Shown here in pieces: positions 17,111 to 24,931 of a DNA stretch of 37,938 bases. The first letter of the stretch is position 1, and each line of letters starts with the position of its first letter. Below the pieces are notes generated by a model. That model did not search any database and was not told the origin of the DNA. It saw only the letters and a list, made by a program, of their open reading frames with translations. The stretch comes from Methylobacter sp. (GTDB lineage Bacteria > Pseudomonadota > Gammaproteobacteria > Methylococcales > Methylomonadaceae), in NCBI GenBank assembly GCA_023229605.1, contig JALNYY010000026.1, positions 1-37,938 on the forward strand. Direction: 5' to 3'. The position numbers and the translations under genes were made by a program.

Positions 17111-18736
17111 ATGAATTATCAGGTTCTCGCCAGAAAATGGCGTCCCCATAATTTCACGGAAGTTGTCGGACAAGAGCATGTCGTCAAGTCGTTAATGAAC
17201 GCTTTGCAGCATGACCGGCTTCATCACGCCTATTTGTTTACCGGAACGCGCGGCGTAGGCAAAACCACCATTGCCCGGATTCTAGCCAAAGCCATCAATT
17301 GCGAAAACCTCCAGGATTTTAATCCTTGCGGCGTATGCAGCGTTTGCCGCGATCTGGATGAAGGCCGGTTCATGGATTTAATTGAGGTCGATGCGGCATC
17401 GCGCACCAAGGTTGAAGACACCCGCGACCTGCTCGACAACGCGCAATACGCGCCCAATCAAGGCCGCTATAAAGTCTACCTGATCGACGAAGTGCATATG
17501 CTGTCCGGGCACAGTTTCAATGCCCTGCTGAAAACGCTGGAAGAGCCGCCCCCGCATGTAAAATTCCTGCTGGCTACCACCGATCCCCATAAAATCCCGG
17601 TCACCGTATTGTCCCGCTGTTTGCAGTTTAATCTCAAGCGTTTGCTGCCCGGCCAGATCTTTACCCAGATGGAATTCATACTCCAGCAGGAGCGCATCGA
17701 AGCCGAACCGGCCGCGTTAAAATCATTGTCGCGCGCCGCAGACGGCAGTATGCGCGACGGCTTAAGCCTGTTGGATCAGGCTATTGTTTACGGCAACGGC
17801 AAGGTCGGCGCGGAAGATGTCAACGCGATGCTGGGCGCCGTCGCGCAGCAGCCTGTCGAGGATATATTAACGGCCCTGGCCGATAACGATGCGGCGGCGA
17901 TACTCGATAAAATAGACGAATTAGCCAATTTGACGCCGGATTTTAGCGATGTGTTGCAACAGATTTTGCAGGTCCTGCATCGCATCGCCTTGCTGCAGCA
18001 GATACCGACCGCAATCGATCAGGATTTCGATGCGGACATGATTGCGGCGTTGGCATCCAAGCTTACCCCGGAAGATGTCCAGCTTTATTATCAGATAGGC
18101 TTGATAGGGCAGCGGGACCTGGATTTGGCGCCCGATCCCCGTAGCGGTTTTGAAATGGTCATGTTGCGCATGCTGACTTTCAGGCCGACCGGCACAGAAG
18201 CCGCGCAGGCCAAACCCGCCCAGGTTCGCCAACCCGCTAGCAAAGTCCAGGCTCAGCCTGTTTCCAGTCAATCGCCGCCTGCTTACAACCAAGCGACGGT
18301 AGCGGAACAGCCCGCGGCTATCGCTGAAAAAAACATTCAGGAAACCGTCGTGCAAAACCACGATTCCAATTGGATGGAAATGGTTGCCGCGATGAAGATT
18401 AACGGCCTAACCCGGGAGTTGGCCCATAACTGCGTACTGGAAAGCATTGACGATGCCGTTTGCACCCTGATCCTGGACCCGGGCCACAAACAACTGCGCA
18501 GCAGCCGCACCGAAGAAAACCTGCAAAAAGCGTTACAGGCTTATCGTAAAACGCCTTTGAAATTGGTGATCACCACCGAAAAAACATCGATCGCCACGCC
18601 CGCCGTGCAATTGACCAAAGCGCGCGAAGACAGGCAGCAGGCGGCGGTTGACGCGATAAATTCAGACGAAAATGTCCAGTCTCTAAAAGAACACTTGGGA
18701 GCCAGGGTCATGCCCGGTACCATAGAACCCATATAA
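17111..18736 (+). CDS. dnaX: DNA polymerase III subunit gamma/tau
   Basis: Clamp-loader ATPase of the replicative polymerase, 541 residues. Walker A is GTRGVGKT (45-52). The zinc module uses Cys64, Cys73, Cys76 and Cys79. Walker B is LIDEVHM, and LSRCLQFNLKRL carries the Ser-Arg-Cys sensor. After the three-domain clamp-loader core (to about 365), a Pro/Ala/Gln-rich linker leads to a shortened tau tail (about 420-541); the protein is shorter than the 643 residues of E. coli. The start is ATG at 17111 (MNYQVLARKWRP), the conserved N-terminus; an upstream ATG at 17060 lies inside the SRP RNA. A possible slippery site lies in the linker. ybaB and recR follow, the classic recombination/replication block. 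Confidence 0.97.
   Translation: MNYQVLARKWRPHNFTEVVGQEHVVKSLMNALQHDRLHHAYLFTGTRGVGKTTIARILAKAINCENLQDFNPCGVCSVCRDLDEGRFMDLIEVDAASRTKVEDTRDLLDNAQYAPNQGRYKVYLIDEVHMLSGHSFNALLKTLEEPPPHVKFLLATTDPHKIPVTVLSRCLQFNLKRLLPGQIFTQMEFILQQERIEAEPAALKSLSRAADGSMRDGLSLLDQAIVYGNGKVGAEDVNAMLGAVAQQPVEDILTALADNDAAAILDKIDELANLTPDFSDVLQQILQVLHRIALLQQIPTAIDQDFDADMIAALASKLTPEDVQLYYQIGLIGQRDLDLAPDPRSGFEMVMLRMLTFRPTGTEAAQAKPAQVRQPASKVQAQPVSSQSPPAYNQATVAEQPAAIAEKNIQETVVQNHDSNWMEMVAAMKINGLTRELAHNCVLESIDDAVCTLILDPGHKQLRSSRTEENLQKALQAYRKTPLKLVITTEKTSIATPAVQLTKAREDRQQAAVDAINSDENVQSLKEHLGARVMPGTIEPI
18327..18333 (+). other. Candidate -1 frameshift heptamer in dnaX
   Basis: Seven A's followed by C, read in frame as GAA AAA AAC, give the -1 slippery heptamer A AAA AAC at codons 406-408. 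After slippage the -1 frame reads about 24 more codons before TAA, giving a product of about 430 residues, close to E. coli gamma. A weak stem (TCGTG/CACGA with loop CAAAAC) lies 13 bases downstream. No strong Shine-Dalgarno stimulator was seen upstream. Confidence 0.4.
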
Positions 18737-18745
18737 TAACCGTAG

Positions 18746-18764
18746 GGGCGACCGGCCGTCGCCC
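18746..18764. repeat. Short perfect hairpin between dnaX and ybaB
   Basis: GGGCGAC (18746-18752) and GTCGCCC (18758-18764) form a 7-base stem with loop CGGCC in the 85-base gap after dnaX. There is no T-tract, so it is not a terminator; it may be a REP-like unit or an mRNA-stabilising stem inside the operon. Confidence 0.45.
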
Positions 18765-18821
18765 TCGCACCCAAAGCGCCCGGCACGGCAAAGCCGGTAA
18801 CACAATAAAGCGGAGAACAAC

Positions 18822-19145
18822 ATGAAAAACGCACTCGGCAACATCATGCAGCAAGCCCAAAAAATGCAGGAAGACTTCAAGAAAGCACAGGAAGAGCTTA
18901 ACGCCATGCAGGTCATGGGCGAGTCCGGCGGCGGCCTGGTCACCATCCTGATGACCGGCAAACGCGAAGCCAGAAAGGTAACCATCGATCCGTCCCTGCT
19001 CGGCGAAGACAAGGACATGCTGGAAGACCTGGTCGCGGCGGCCATCAACGACGCCGTCAATAAAGTCGCGAAAATGAAAAAAGAAAAAATGGCGGATGTA
19101 ACAGCCGGCCTGCCCTTGCCTCCCGGCTTCCAGCTGCCGTTCTGA
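18822..19145 (+). CDS. ybaB: YbaB/EbfC nucleoid-associated protein
   Basis: Small DNA-binding dimer of 107 residues, normal for the family. The N-terminal helix (NIMQQAQKMQEDFKKAQEELNAMQVMGESGGGLV) leads into the central sheet with MTGKREARKVTIDPSLL, then a C-terminal helix and the LPPGFQLPF tail. It binds DNA as a tweezer-like dimer and is nearly always coded between dnaX and recR, as here. A GGAG ribosome site precedes the ATG at 18822. One base separates its stop from recR. Confidence 0.96.
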   Translation: MKNALGNIMQQAQKMQEDFKKAQEELNAMQVMGESGGGLVTILMTGKREARKVTIDPSLLGEDKDMLEDLVAAAINDAVNKVAKMKKEKMADVTAGLPLPPGFQLPF

Positions 19146-19146
19146 T

Positions 19147-19743
19147 ATGCGCAAAAAAGGCCTGTTAGGGCAGTTGATCCAGAATCTATGCTGCCTGCCC
19201 GGCGTCGGCCCTAAAACCGCCCAGCGCATGGCGTTCCACCTGCTCCAGCGCGACCGCAACGGCGCAAAAATGCTGGCTCAAACGCTGCTGCGCGCAATTG
19301 AGGAAATGGGCCATTGCAGGCAATGCCGCACCTTGACCGAAGGCGAACTGTGCGACATCTGCGCCGACAATTCCAGGGACGGCTCCATCATCTGCATCGT
19401 AGAAAGTCCCGCCGATGTCTGGATTGTCGATCAGGCAACCGTATTCAAGGGCCGCTATTTTGTGCTGCATGGCCGGTTATCGCCGCTGGACGGCATAGGA
19501 CCCGACGAACTCGGCCTGGATCAGCTTGAAGAACAGCTGGCGACAGGCCGTATCAAGGAGCTGATCCTGGCGACCAATTCCACGGTCGAAGGCGAGGCCA
19601 CCGCCTATTTCATCAGCGAACTGGCCAGGAAACATCAAGTGCCGGCCAGCCGGATTGCACACGGCGTACCGATGGGCGGCGAATTGGAATTTACCGACAG
19701 CGGCACCTTGTCGCACGCCTTTAACGGGCGCGTTGAAATGTAA
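19147..19743 (+). CDS. recR: Recombination mediator RecR
   Basis: Component of RecFOR, which loads RecA on gapped DNA; 198 residues, full length. The N-terminal helix-hairpin-helix is CCLPGVGPKTAQRMAFHLLQ (15-34). The zinc finger uses Cys57, Cys60, Cys69 and Cys72 (HCRQCRTLTEGELCDIC). The Toprim domain begins IICIVESPADV and contains a DELGLDQLEEQL loop, and GVPMGGELEFTDSGTL is the conserved C-terminal motif. The ATG follows the ybaB stop after one base, so the two are co-translated. No terminator with a T-tract was seen after it. Confidence 0.97.
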   Translation: MRKKGLLGQLIQNLCCLPGVGPKTAQRMAFHLLQRDRNGAKMLAQTLLRAIEEMGHCRQCRTLTEGELCDICADNSRDGSIICIVESPADVWIVDQATVFKGRYFVLHGRLSPLDGIGPDELGLDQLEEQLATGRIKELILATNSTVEGEATAYFISELARKHQVPASRIAHGVPMGGELEFTDSGTLSHAFNGRVEM

Positions 19744-19809
19744 AGACCGCCCCTGCAAATTCAAATAACTTGCCCTTGTTGTCGTTAACTATAGAAACGA
19801 CTCATAGGT

Positions 19810-19859
19810 GGAGTGCGGGCTTCGCCTGCATGCGCATGCGCAAGCAAAGCTTGCACTCC
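19810..19859. repeat. Palindromic intergenic repeat, family A copy 2
   Basis: GGAGTGCGGGCTTCGCCTG (19810-19828) faces CAAGCAAAGCTTGCACTCC (19841-19859). The arms pair with a few mismatches, around a self-complementary GCATGCGCATGC centre. Base for base it resembles the element at 12273-12337 (shared GGCTTCGCCTG and AAGCTTGCA cores), so this is one dispersed family. Confidence 0.6.
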
Positions 19860-20122
19860 CAACGACATCGCCTTAAAAACCCTTCCGCCGCCAGCCAAAA
19901 TCAAGAGCCGATACTTGAAACCGGCCTGTTCAATAAGCGACAACGCATAAGCAACCTCATCGCTACAGACAAAGCACATATTACATATAAATCAATAGTA
20001 TAAAAAAACAACCTCACAATAAACATAATTTATTCTCAGAACCCCCTAAAGTTTCTATCTTTTCTGCCGATTGCCATCATTGGTTGGCGGCAAACAATAA
20101 CTTCATTACCCATAAAGTAAGA

Positions 20123-20319
20123 TTGCCCGCCAAACTGACTTGCAAAGTCGCAGGACAGACTCGCGGCTTAACCTGAAGACTGGTGCAAGTAGCTGACAGG
20201 TTCGATACAACGACATTCGTTGCCTCGCAAGTGTGCTCGCCCCAATGGGCGTGACACTCCGAACTACGGGCAAAAACAACCAGAACCTGTGCAGCAAGTG
20301 GGCAACGGAACTATTCCGT
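20123..20319 (+). ncRNA. Candidate structured RNA upstream of the winged-helix regulator
   Basis: A 7-base helix TTGCCCG (20123-20129) with CGGGCAA (20267-20273) closes a 150-base domain. Inside are GACTT/AAGTC (20137-20149), AACCTG/CAGGTT (20170-20175 with 20197-20202), CAACG/CGTTG (20208-20222) and a two-part hairpin GTGT..CGCCC-CAAT-GGGCG..ACAC (20231-20257). Another 6-base hairpin ACGGAA/TTCCGT follows (20305-20319). These helices are mutually compatible and non-overlapping. It lies about 160-360 bases before the regulator start, so it could be a leader element or an independent small RNA. It matches no RNA family I can name. The strand is assumed from the downstream gene. Confidence 0.4.
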
Positions 20320-20481
20320 CCCATTAAATTAACGGCTTCCCGCACCTACGCAATGGCTGAGCTTTTTGTCAGACGGGAATTATCGACAGCATCAAACGGG
20401 TTCCAATAGAGGGGGAGTCACCATGTTTTGCTTTATTCCGCGCGCGGATCATGCAACCAACACAATTGGGAGCGTCTCGCC

Positions 20482-21027
20482 ATGATCCGCATCGCCATAC
20501 TTGATCAAAGTTCCTACCTGCTCGACAAGCTCGACTCCAACCTGCAACAGCAGGGCTTTGCCGCTACGACGGCGCTCGACGGCGAAAACTTGAGCGCATG
20601 GCTGGCAAAGCACGGAATCGACATGCTGGTGTTGCGCCTGCCGAATGATACTCAGCCGGCGACGCCTACTCCCATCAGCAAGCCTAAGCCAGAACTGCTT
20701 AGCGGCAATCAGCCCGCATGCTGGCGCCTCAATTCGTCGCAATTGGAATTGATTACCCCCGACGGCAGACCGATCCCGCTATCGCACAACGAATGCTGCG
20801 TGTTAGGGGCCGCCGCCAAAGCGAACGGAAGCCTGATCAGCCGCAAAATGCTCATAGAAGCCTTGGGCCAGAATTTCTGGCACTACGACGAACGCCGGCT
20901 CGAATCGCTGATCAGCCGCCTGCGCCGCAAACTGGCTTCCCATACCCAAGAAAATTTCCCGATTCGGGGAGTGAAGGGGCAAGGTTATTTGTTCGGTGTT
21001 GAACTGCAAGTCTTGGAGATTTGCTGA
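20482..21027 (+). CDS. Winged-helix (OmpR/PhoB-type) DNA-binding regulator with degenerate receiver
   Basis: A 181-residue transcription factor. Residues 80-172 form the OmpR/PhoB winged helix: LSHNECCVLGAAAKANGSLISRKMLIEALG, then YDERRLESLISRLRRKL (recognition helix) and VKGQGYLF (wing). The N-terminal 55 residues start like a receiver (IRIAILDQSSYLLDKL), but the segment that should hold the phosphorylated Asp reads DMLVLRLP, and the last third of the domain is absent. It is therefore probably controlled without phosphorylation. No sensor kinase is adjacent. The start is ATG at 20482 with GGGAG nine bases upstream. A decayed copy of its 3' half lies at 22880-23069, on the other side of the two propeller genes, which makes those genes likely neighbours in function. 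Confidence 0.85.
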   Translation: MIRIAILDQSSYLLDKLDSNLQQQGFAATTALDGENLSAWLAKHGIDMLVLRLPNDTQPATPTPISKPKPELLSGNQPACWRLNSSQLELITPDGRPIPLSHNECCVLGAAAKANGSLISRKMLIEALGQNFWHYDERRLESLISRLRRKLASHTQENFPIRGVKGQGYLFGVELQVLEIC

Positions 21028-21214
21028 CTGTCAGGGATGGTCAGCATTTGTCAGCAAAAGAGCGCATAAATTGAATACCCTATCATTGAGGTTGATTTGA
21101 GAAGAAAGCAGGTTTAGTAATTATCAGATCCTGTATTAGCATTTTTGTATGACCTCGCAAGACTTGACCTCATCTTTCTATTTAACAAAATTTCTTTAGA
21201 GGAGATCGCTTAAA

Positions 21215-21934
21215 ATGCAACAGAAACTTTATGTATGCGGCAGTTGGGCTACGAATGATACAAATCTTTTTTCAATGGATCCGACCACACTCACGCTATC
21301 AAAAATAGGGGTCATTACAAGTACCCTGTTCGGTGTTGCCGGGCTGTCTTTCGCCGATGGGGCACTGTACAGTATTGGAATATCTCAGTCAGGAAACAAG
21401 CGGCAATTACTTCAAATTAATCCAAACATTGGTGTCGGCACATATCTACAGGATATGGATATTGGCGTAGCGCAGTCGCTGTCAGTCAATTCTGATACGG
21501 TATATTATATTTCTCAAAGTCAGTCGGATAACACATATAGCCTTGTAACAATTTCCCTTACCAATAAAAGCCAGAGTTTAATCGGCCCGCTTGGCCCCAC
21601 AATATCATCAGTTGGCGGTACATTTTTCGATAGCAATGGAGTTCTATTCGCCCTTGTAACAGTGAATGATAAAGCATATCCAAATAACAACGGAACCTAC
21701 TTGGCACCAATAGACCTACAAACTGGCTTAGCGAATATTACTACGCTTCCATTCAATCCCACTAACGCCCCCACCGCTGCTTCATTAATGGCATTCACCC
21801 GTTTTGGATCCAATTTGTATGGGATAGACAATCAAAGTAATTTTTATAATGTCTTTGCACCTGTGGGCACATTGTCCCTGCAAGGGCAAATTCCTTATGA
21901 AATGATTTCTGGGATAGCTGCACGAAACGAGTGA
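21215..21934 (+). CDS. Beta-propeller-like repeat protein 1
   Basis: A 239-residue protein built of blades of roughly 40-50 residues with a pattern of LY-hydrophobic followed by a 'DPxTLxLSKIG' or 'INPNIG' turn, as in propellers that report values from repeated sheets. I recognise no enzyme motif. There is no signal peptide or membrane helix: the protein begins directly with the first strand (MQQKLYVCGSW). It has one Cys. The ribosome site AGAGGAGA precedes the ATG at 21215. It is paralogous to the next gene (same start pattern LYVxGxxxxxxNxxxMD, same IGxLGPT stretch). AT-richer than the dnaX block. Function unknown. Confidence 0.7.
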   Translation: MQQKLYVCGSWATNDTNLFSMDPTTLTLSKIGVITSTLFGVAGLSFADGALYSIGISQSGNKRQLLQINPNIGVGTYLQDMDIGVAQSLSVNSDTVYYISQSQSDNTYSLVTISLTNKSQSLIGPLGPTISSVGGTFFDSNGVLFALVTVNDKAYPNNNGTYLAPIDLQTGLANITTLPFNPTNAPTAASLMAFTRFGSNLYGIDNQSNFYNVFAPVGTLSLQGQIPYEMISGIAARNE

Positions 21935-22077
21935 TTTTATATACATGAACGTAAAAAAATCGAGAATTCAGTTTCTCGTAACACTCGATATAACAGGGAC
22001 AACCAAGAAATAAGGAATGGGGTGATCCCCCTTAAACAATTCGTAAAGAATACTTACAACAAACAAAGGAGCAAATG

Positions 22078-22767
22078 ATGAATTTAAAAAAAGGGCTATA
22101 TGTTACAGGTGGAACAAATGGCAATATTTACACCATGGATAGTGTTACCGGGAGCGTATCCCTTCCGCTAACCGTCAATTACGATTTGGCAGACATAGCA
22201 TTCTACGGGGACACCCTTTACGGTATAACTTCAAAACAATTTCTGACAATTGATCTTGAGCATGGTACGTGTGGTGTCGTGGGTAACCTCGGAATTGAGG
22301 ACAAAGGCGCCAAACTTGCTGTCGCATCTAATGGAACAATATACTGCATTGCTACCCCATCTGACAGTGGAACTGGTCTTTATACGATCAATCCATCAAC
22401 TGGCGCCAGCGCGTTAATTGGTGTTTTGGGGCCGACTCCCGCTGGCGGTGTTAATATTCCAAGCTCAGGCATGGCATTCGACACTAATGACAATTTATTC
22501 AATACGGTAACAAATTATAACCCCAATAGCGGCCAATCATCTGTTTCACTTGTGCCAGTTAATCTCACCACGGGCCAGGAGCAACCCCTTAACACCGGCA
22601 GTATTGGATTTAATTCACTTGCCGGAATGGTGTTTTATGAAAATAGTCTCTATGGCGTAACCGCCGACGGTAAATTAATATCGATTAATGTTGCTTCAAG
22701 TGTGGGCTCATTAATCGGCAATTACAATTCTCAGGACCTTGATATTCGTGGGATGACTGCATATTAA
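22078..22767 (+). CDS. Beta-propeller-like repeat protein 2
   Basis: A 229-residue paralogue of the preceding protein. Repeats show LYVTGGTNGNIYTMDSVTG, LYGITSKQFLTIDLEHGT, IYCIATPSDSGTGLYTINPSTGASALIGVLGPT and LYGVTADGKLISINVASSVGSLIG, a blade signature of an aromatic strand followed by an acidic turn and IG. About five blades fit the length. No signal peptide. Two adjacent ATG codons exist (22075 and 22078); the AGGAG spacing of six bases favours the second. The gap of 143 bases after gene 1 holds a small CGAGAA/TTCTCG stem (21961-21978) without a T-tract. Function unknown. Confidence 0.7.
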   Translation: MNLKKGLYVTGGTNGNIYTMDSVTGSVSLPLTVNYDLADIAFYGDTLYGITSKQFLTIDLEHGTCGVVGNLGIEDKGAKLAVASNGTIYCIATPSDSGTGLYTINPSTGASALIGVLGPTPAGGVNIPSSGMAFDTNDNLFNTVTNYNPNSGQSSVSLVPVNLTTGQEQPLNTGSIGFNSLAGMVFYENSLYGVTADGKLISINVASSVGSLIGNYNSQDLDIRGMTAY

Positions 22768-22879
22768 ATCCAAAAAAAGGGAGCTCCCATTAGCAGTCCC
22801 TGTCAATAGAACAAAGGGTCTTGCAGAAGCATATTGAAAAGAATATAGCTATGTTTCATGTGATTTTTTGCAAGACTCC

Positions 22880-23069
22880 ATCTTCCCTGATCAAGGACAT
22901 CGACCAGAATCCTGTGCATTACGACGAACGATGTCTCGAAGTACTCATCAGCCGCCTGCGGCGCAAATTGGCATCCTACACGATCAGAAGTCAAGAGTAT
23001 TTGCGGGCACCAAATCGATGGAAGTGGGGGGCTTGAACAATATCAGAGACGGTCAGCATTTGTCAGCAA
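22880..23069 (+). pseudogene. Decayed copy of the winged-helix regulator 3' end
   Basis: The stretch encodes YDERCLEVLISRLRRKLAS, matching YDERRLESLISRLRRKLAS of the gene at 20482. Similarity begins near CCTGATCA (22888) and continues with CCAGAAT, TACGACGAACG and CAGCCGCCTGCG. After the recognition helix the frame is lost, with the wing replaced by unrelated residues. The following non-coding bases also match: GGTCAGCATTTGTCAGCAA occurs at 21039-21057 and again at 23051-23069. It has lost the N-terminal half, the wing and a proper start. A residual frame runs to 23036 but is unlikely to be translated. Confidence 0.75.
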
Positions 23070-23218
23070 TGAACCTCATGAATCGGCTAATCTTCCAAGC
23101 GCGTCGACTGCACAGCGGGGCCGGAAGTGACGGGATATGTATAAAGTCTAAGCACTAATAAAAAAACCTATAAAAGCAGCGGCTGCCTAATTCAGTTCTA
23201 ATTAACCCAGGAAAAACT

Positions 23219-24763
23219 ATGAACAAAATATTATCTGCTCTGATATTGGCCTTTGGGGTCAGCATGACCTCACATGCTACTACTCCCCCGGTCGGATGCA
23301 CCTATGACCAGTACGGCCGCAAAGCTGACGGCTCGACACTCTGGGCGACCACAGACCAAGGCATCCCTCCCGCACAACAACCACCTTTTGAAACAAACTG
23401 TCTTATCGACCAATTCAGCTACAACAACTTTCTTTATTTAACCTCGGACGATGGCAGCGGCCATCCTAAATTCATGAGCATGATTCCCTGGTACAATCTG
23501 CTGCCCGCCAAAGGCGAACCGGTTTGGACCGGCAAATACGCCAGCCTGAAAGGCACCAAGCTCAATAAAACCGGAAACCAAATTCAAGCTGGGGACACTT
23601 TTGAGTTGCTGGACGTAAATAATCAGGTCACCAGCTACGACATGCGCGTCAATCAAGTGTTTTTCGACTATGTTAAGTCCAACAAAGTTTATACACAAAA
23701 AAACATGGATACACTGGCCGCTGCGTTCAAGAAAAACAGCTACACCAACGGTGTCTGGCTCCCTCCCACATCAATAGGCTCAAAGGATCTTGGCGCCATT
23801 GAGATAAAAACCTCATGGCGAAGCTTCGGCCCCGCAGAGAAAAAGCTTTGCCCTGGCGACATCATGCACTGTGAGGTTGACGGGAACAAGAATGAATGGG
23901 GAATGGTGGGTTTTCACCTCGTACAAAAAACAAACACCCACGGTGAAATGGTCTGGGCAACCTTCGAACATACCGCCAATGCGCCGGACTGCACCTCAGG
24001 CGGAAGCAACAGCATCGCCCAGTATCCAATCGACCCAACCGACAGCGGCAAAAACATCAATGTCAACAAATACTATAAAGATGGCACTCAGGATACGGGC
24101 TGGAATTATTTTGACTATAACAACTACAAAAAAGTTGGCGGAGATGGTAATAACTGCGCCATTCCGACTCAAAATGGCGCCAGCCCAATCTGCCTGACAT
24201 CTCCGTTAGGCGATACTACAGGCACTTGGCGGCGGGTAGAGGTCTGCCGTACCGATATTCTTGCATCCATTAAAAACGGCTGTGCCGCCTTAACCGGTCA
24301 AGAACCCAACAGCCAGGACATCGCCTGCCTGAACAACAGCGTTGTGTCAAATTCACCAAGCACAATGGCCTCTAAATGGAAATACTACAAACTCGTTGGC
24401 ATGGAGTGGGCGGCAAACGGCAATACTGAAGGCGGTGGTTTTCCACAAGGATGCTTTACATTAGATGGCGCATTTGACTCAACCTCTTGCCCCAACTTCC
24501 CCAAGCATGGTGAGTCTTCTGGCGCGCCCAAATATACCCGAACCGGTTCCACCACCATGGCAAACACAACCATGGAAACCTGGATGCAGGACGGTATAAA
24601 CCTGACTATCCTAGGCGGTCCCTATGCAGGGACTTATACAGGAAGCGACTGCTTTGGATGTCATAAACCTCACACAACCAGCAAGTCCGGACCCCACGCG
24701 CCCAATACTAACCCAAGTAACCAGGGCGACATGAGCCATATATTCTCCAGAATCCATCAGTAG
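23219..24763 (+). CDS. Exported protein with one c-type haem site
   Basis: A 514-residue secreted protein. The signal peptide is MNKILSALILAFGVSMTSHA (cleavage near 20). A single CFGCH haem-attachment motif lies at 478-482, close to the C-terminus, and His residues nearby (HAPNTNPSNQ, MSHIF) or an upstream Met could be the distal ligand. The main body (IEIKTSWRSF, WGMVGFHLVQKT, GEMVWATFEH) resembles large uncharacterised proteobacterial proteins that couple such a body to a terminal haem site. Ten or more Cys residues suggest disulfides in the periplasm. A ribosome site AGGAAAA precedes the ATG. A strong terminator follows. Substrate and redox role unknown. Confidence 0.78.
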   Translation: MNKILSALILAFGVSMTSHATTPPVGCTYDQYGRKADGSTLWATTDQGIPPAQQPPFETNCLIDQFSYNNFLYLTSDDGSGHPKFMSMIPWYNLLPAKGEPVWTGKYASLKGTKLNKTGNQIQAGDTFELLDVNNQVTSYDMRVNQVFFDYVKSNKVYTQKNMDTLAAAFKKNSYTNGVWLPPTSIGSKDLGAIEIKTSWRSFGPAEKKLCPGDIMHCEVDGNKNEWGMVGFHLVQKTNTHGEMVWATFEHTANAPDCTSGGSNSIAQYPIDPTDSGKNINVNKYYKDGTQDTGWNYFDYNNYKKVGGDGNNCAIPTQNGASPICLTSPLGDTTGTWRRVEVCRTDILASIKNGCAALTGQEPNSQDIACLNNSVVSNSPSTMASKWKYYKLVGMEWAANGNTEGGGFPQGCFTLDGAFDSTSCPNFPKHGESSGAPKYTRTGSTTMANTTMETWMQDGINLTILGGPYAGTYTGSDCFGCHKPHTTSKSGPHAPNTNPSNQGDMSHIFSRIHQ

Positions 24764-24776
24764 AGCTAAGCCCTAT

Positions 24777-24817
24777 CCTTTTCACCCGCAGATACACCCG
24801 GGTGAAAGGGATTTTTT
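24777..24817 (+). terminator. Intrinsic terminator
   Basis: CCTTTTCACCC (24777-24787) and GGGTGAAAGGG (24800-24810) form an 11-base stem with one G-T pair, followed by ATTTTTT. It ends transcription of the haem protein and separates it from the beta-helix pair. Confidence 0.85.
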
Positions 24818-24931
24818 GCAACAGGGAATTAGTCAGCCTTGAAAAAATGGCAATCGTAATGGCTGAGTGTTTACCAACTGATTGAAGCCGGAAAAAAGAT
24901 GGCTAATACCGTTAAATTTGGAGAAATATTG

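Larger units (their letters stand above)
19744..20481 (+). other. 738-base stretch without a convincing gene
   Basis: Between recR and the winged-helix gene no reading frame looks protein-coding. It contains the palindromic repeat at 19810-19859, an AT-rich stretch at about 19970-20060 that may hold a promoter, and a strongly self-complementary segment at 20123-20319 described separately. Downstream of that lies a leader with GGGGGAG at 20411 before a short upstream frame, then the regulator's own ribosome site. Confidence 0.6.

Noticed and set aside
20123..20273. A c-di-GMP-I (GEMM) riboswitch, because of TTGCAAAG and CAGGTT near each other
   Set aside because: The consensus stretches around GCAAAGC and the final GGGTTGCC are not met, and the tetraloop hairpin before GCAAAG is missing. 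I keep it as an unnamed structured RNA.
22821..23036. A real small protein in the frame containing YDERCLEVLISRLRRKLAS
   Set aside because: Its first part is unrelated and the wing is lost; it is better read as a decayed copy of the regulator.
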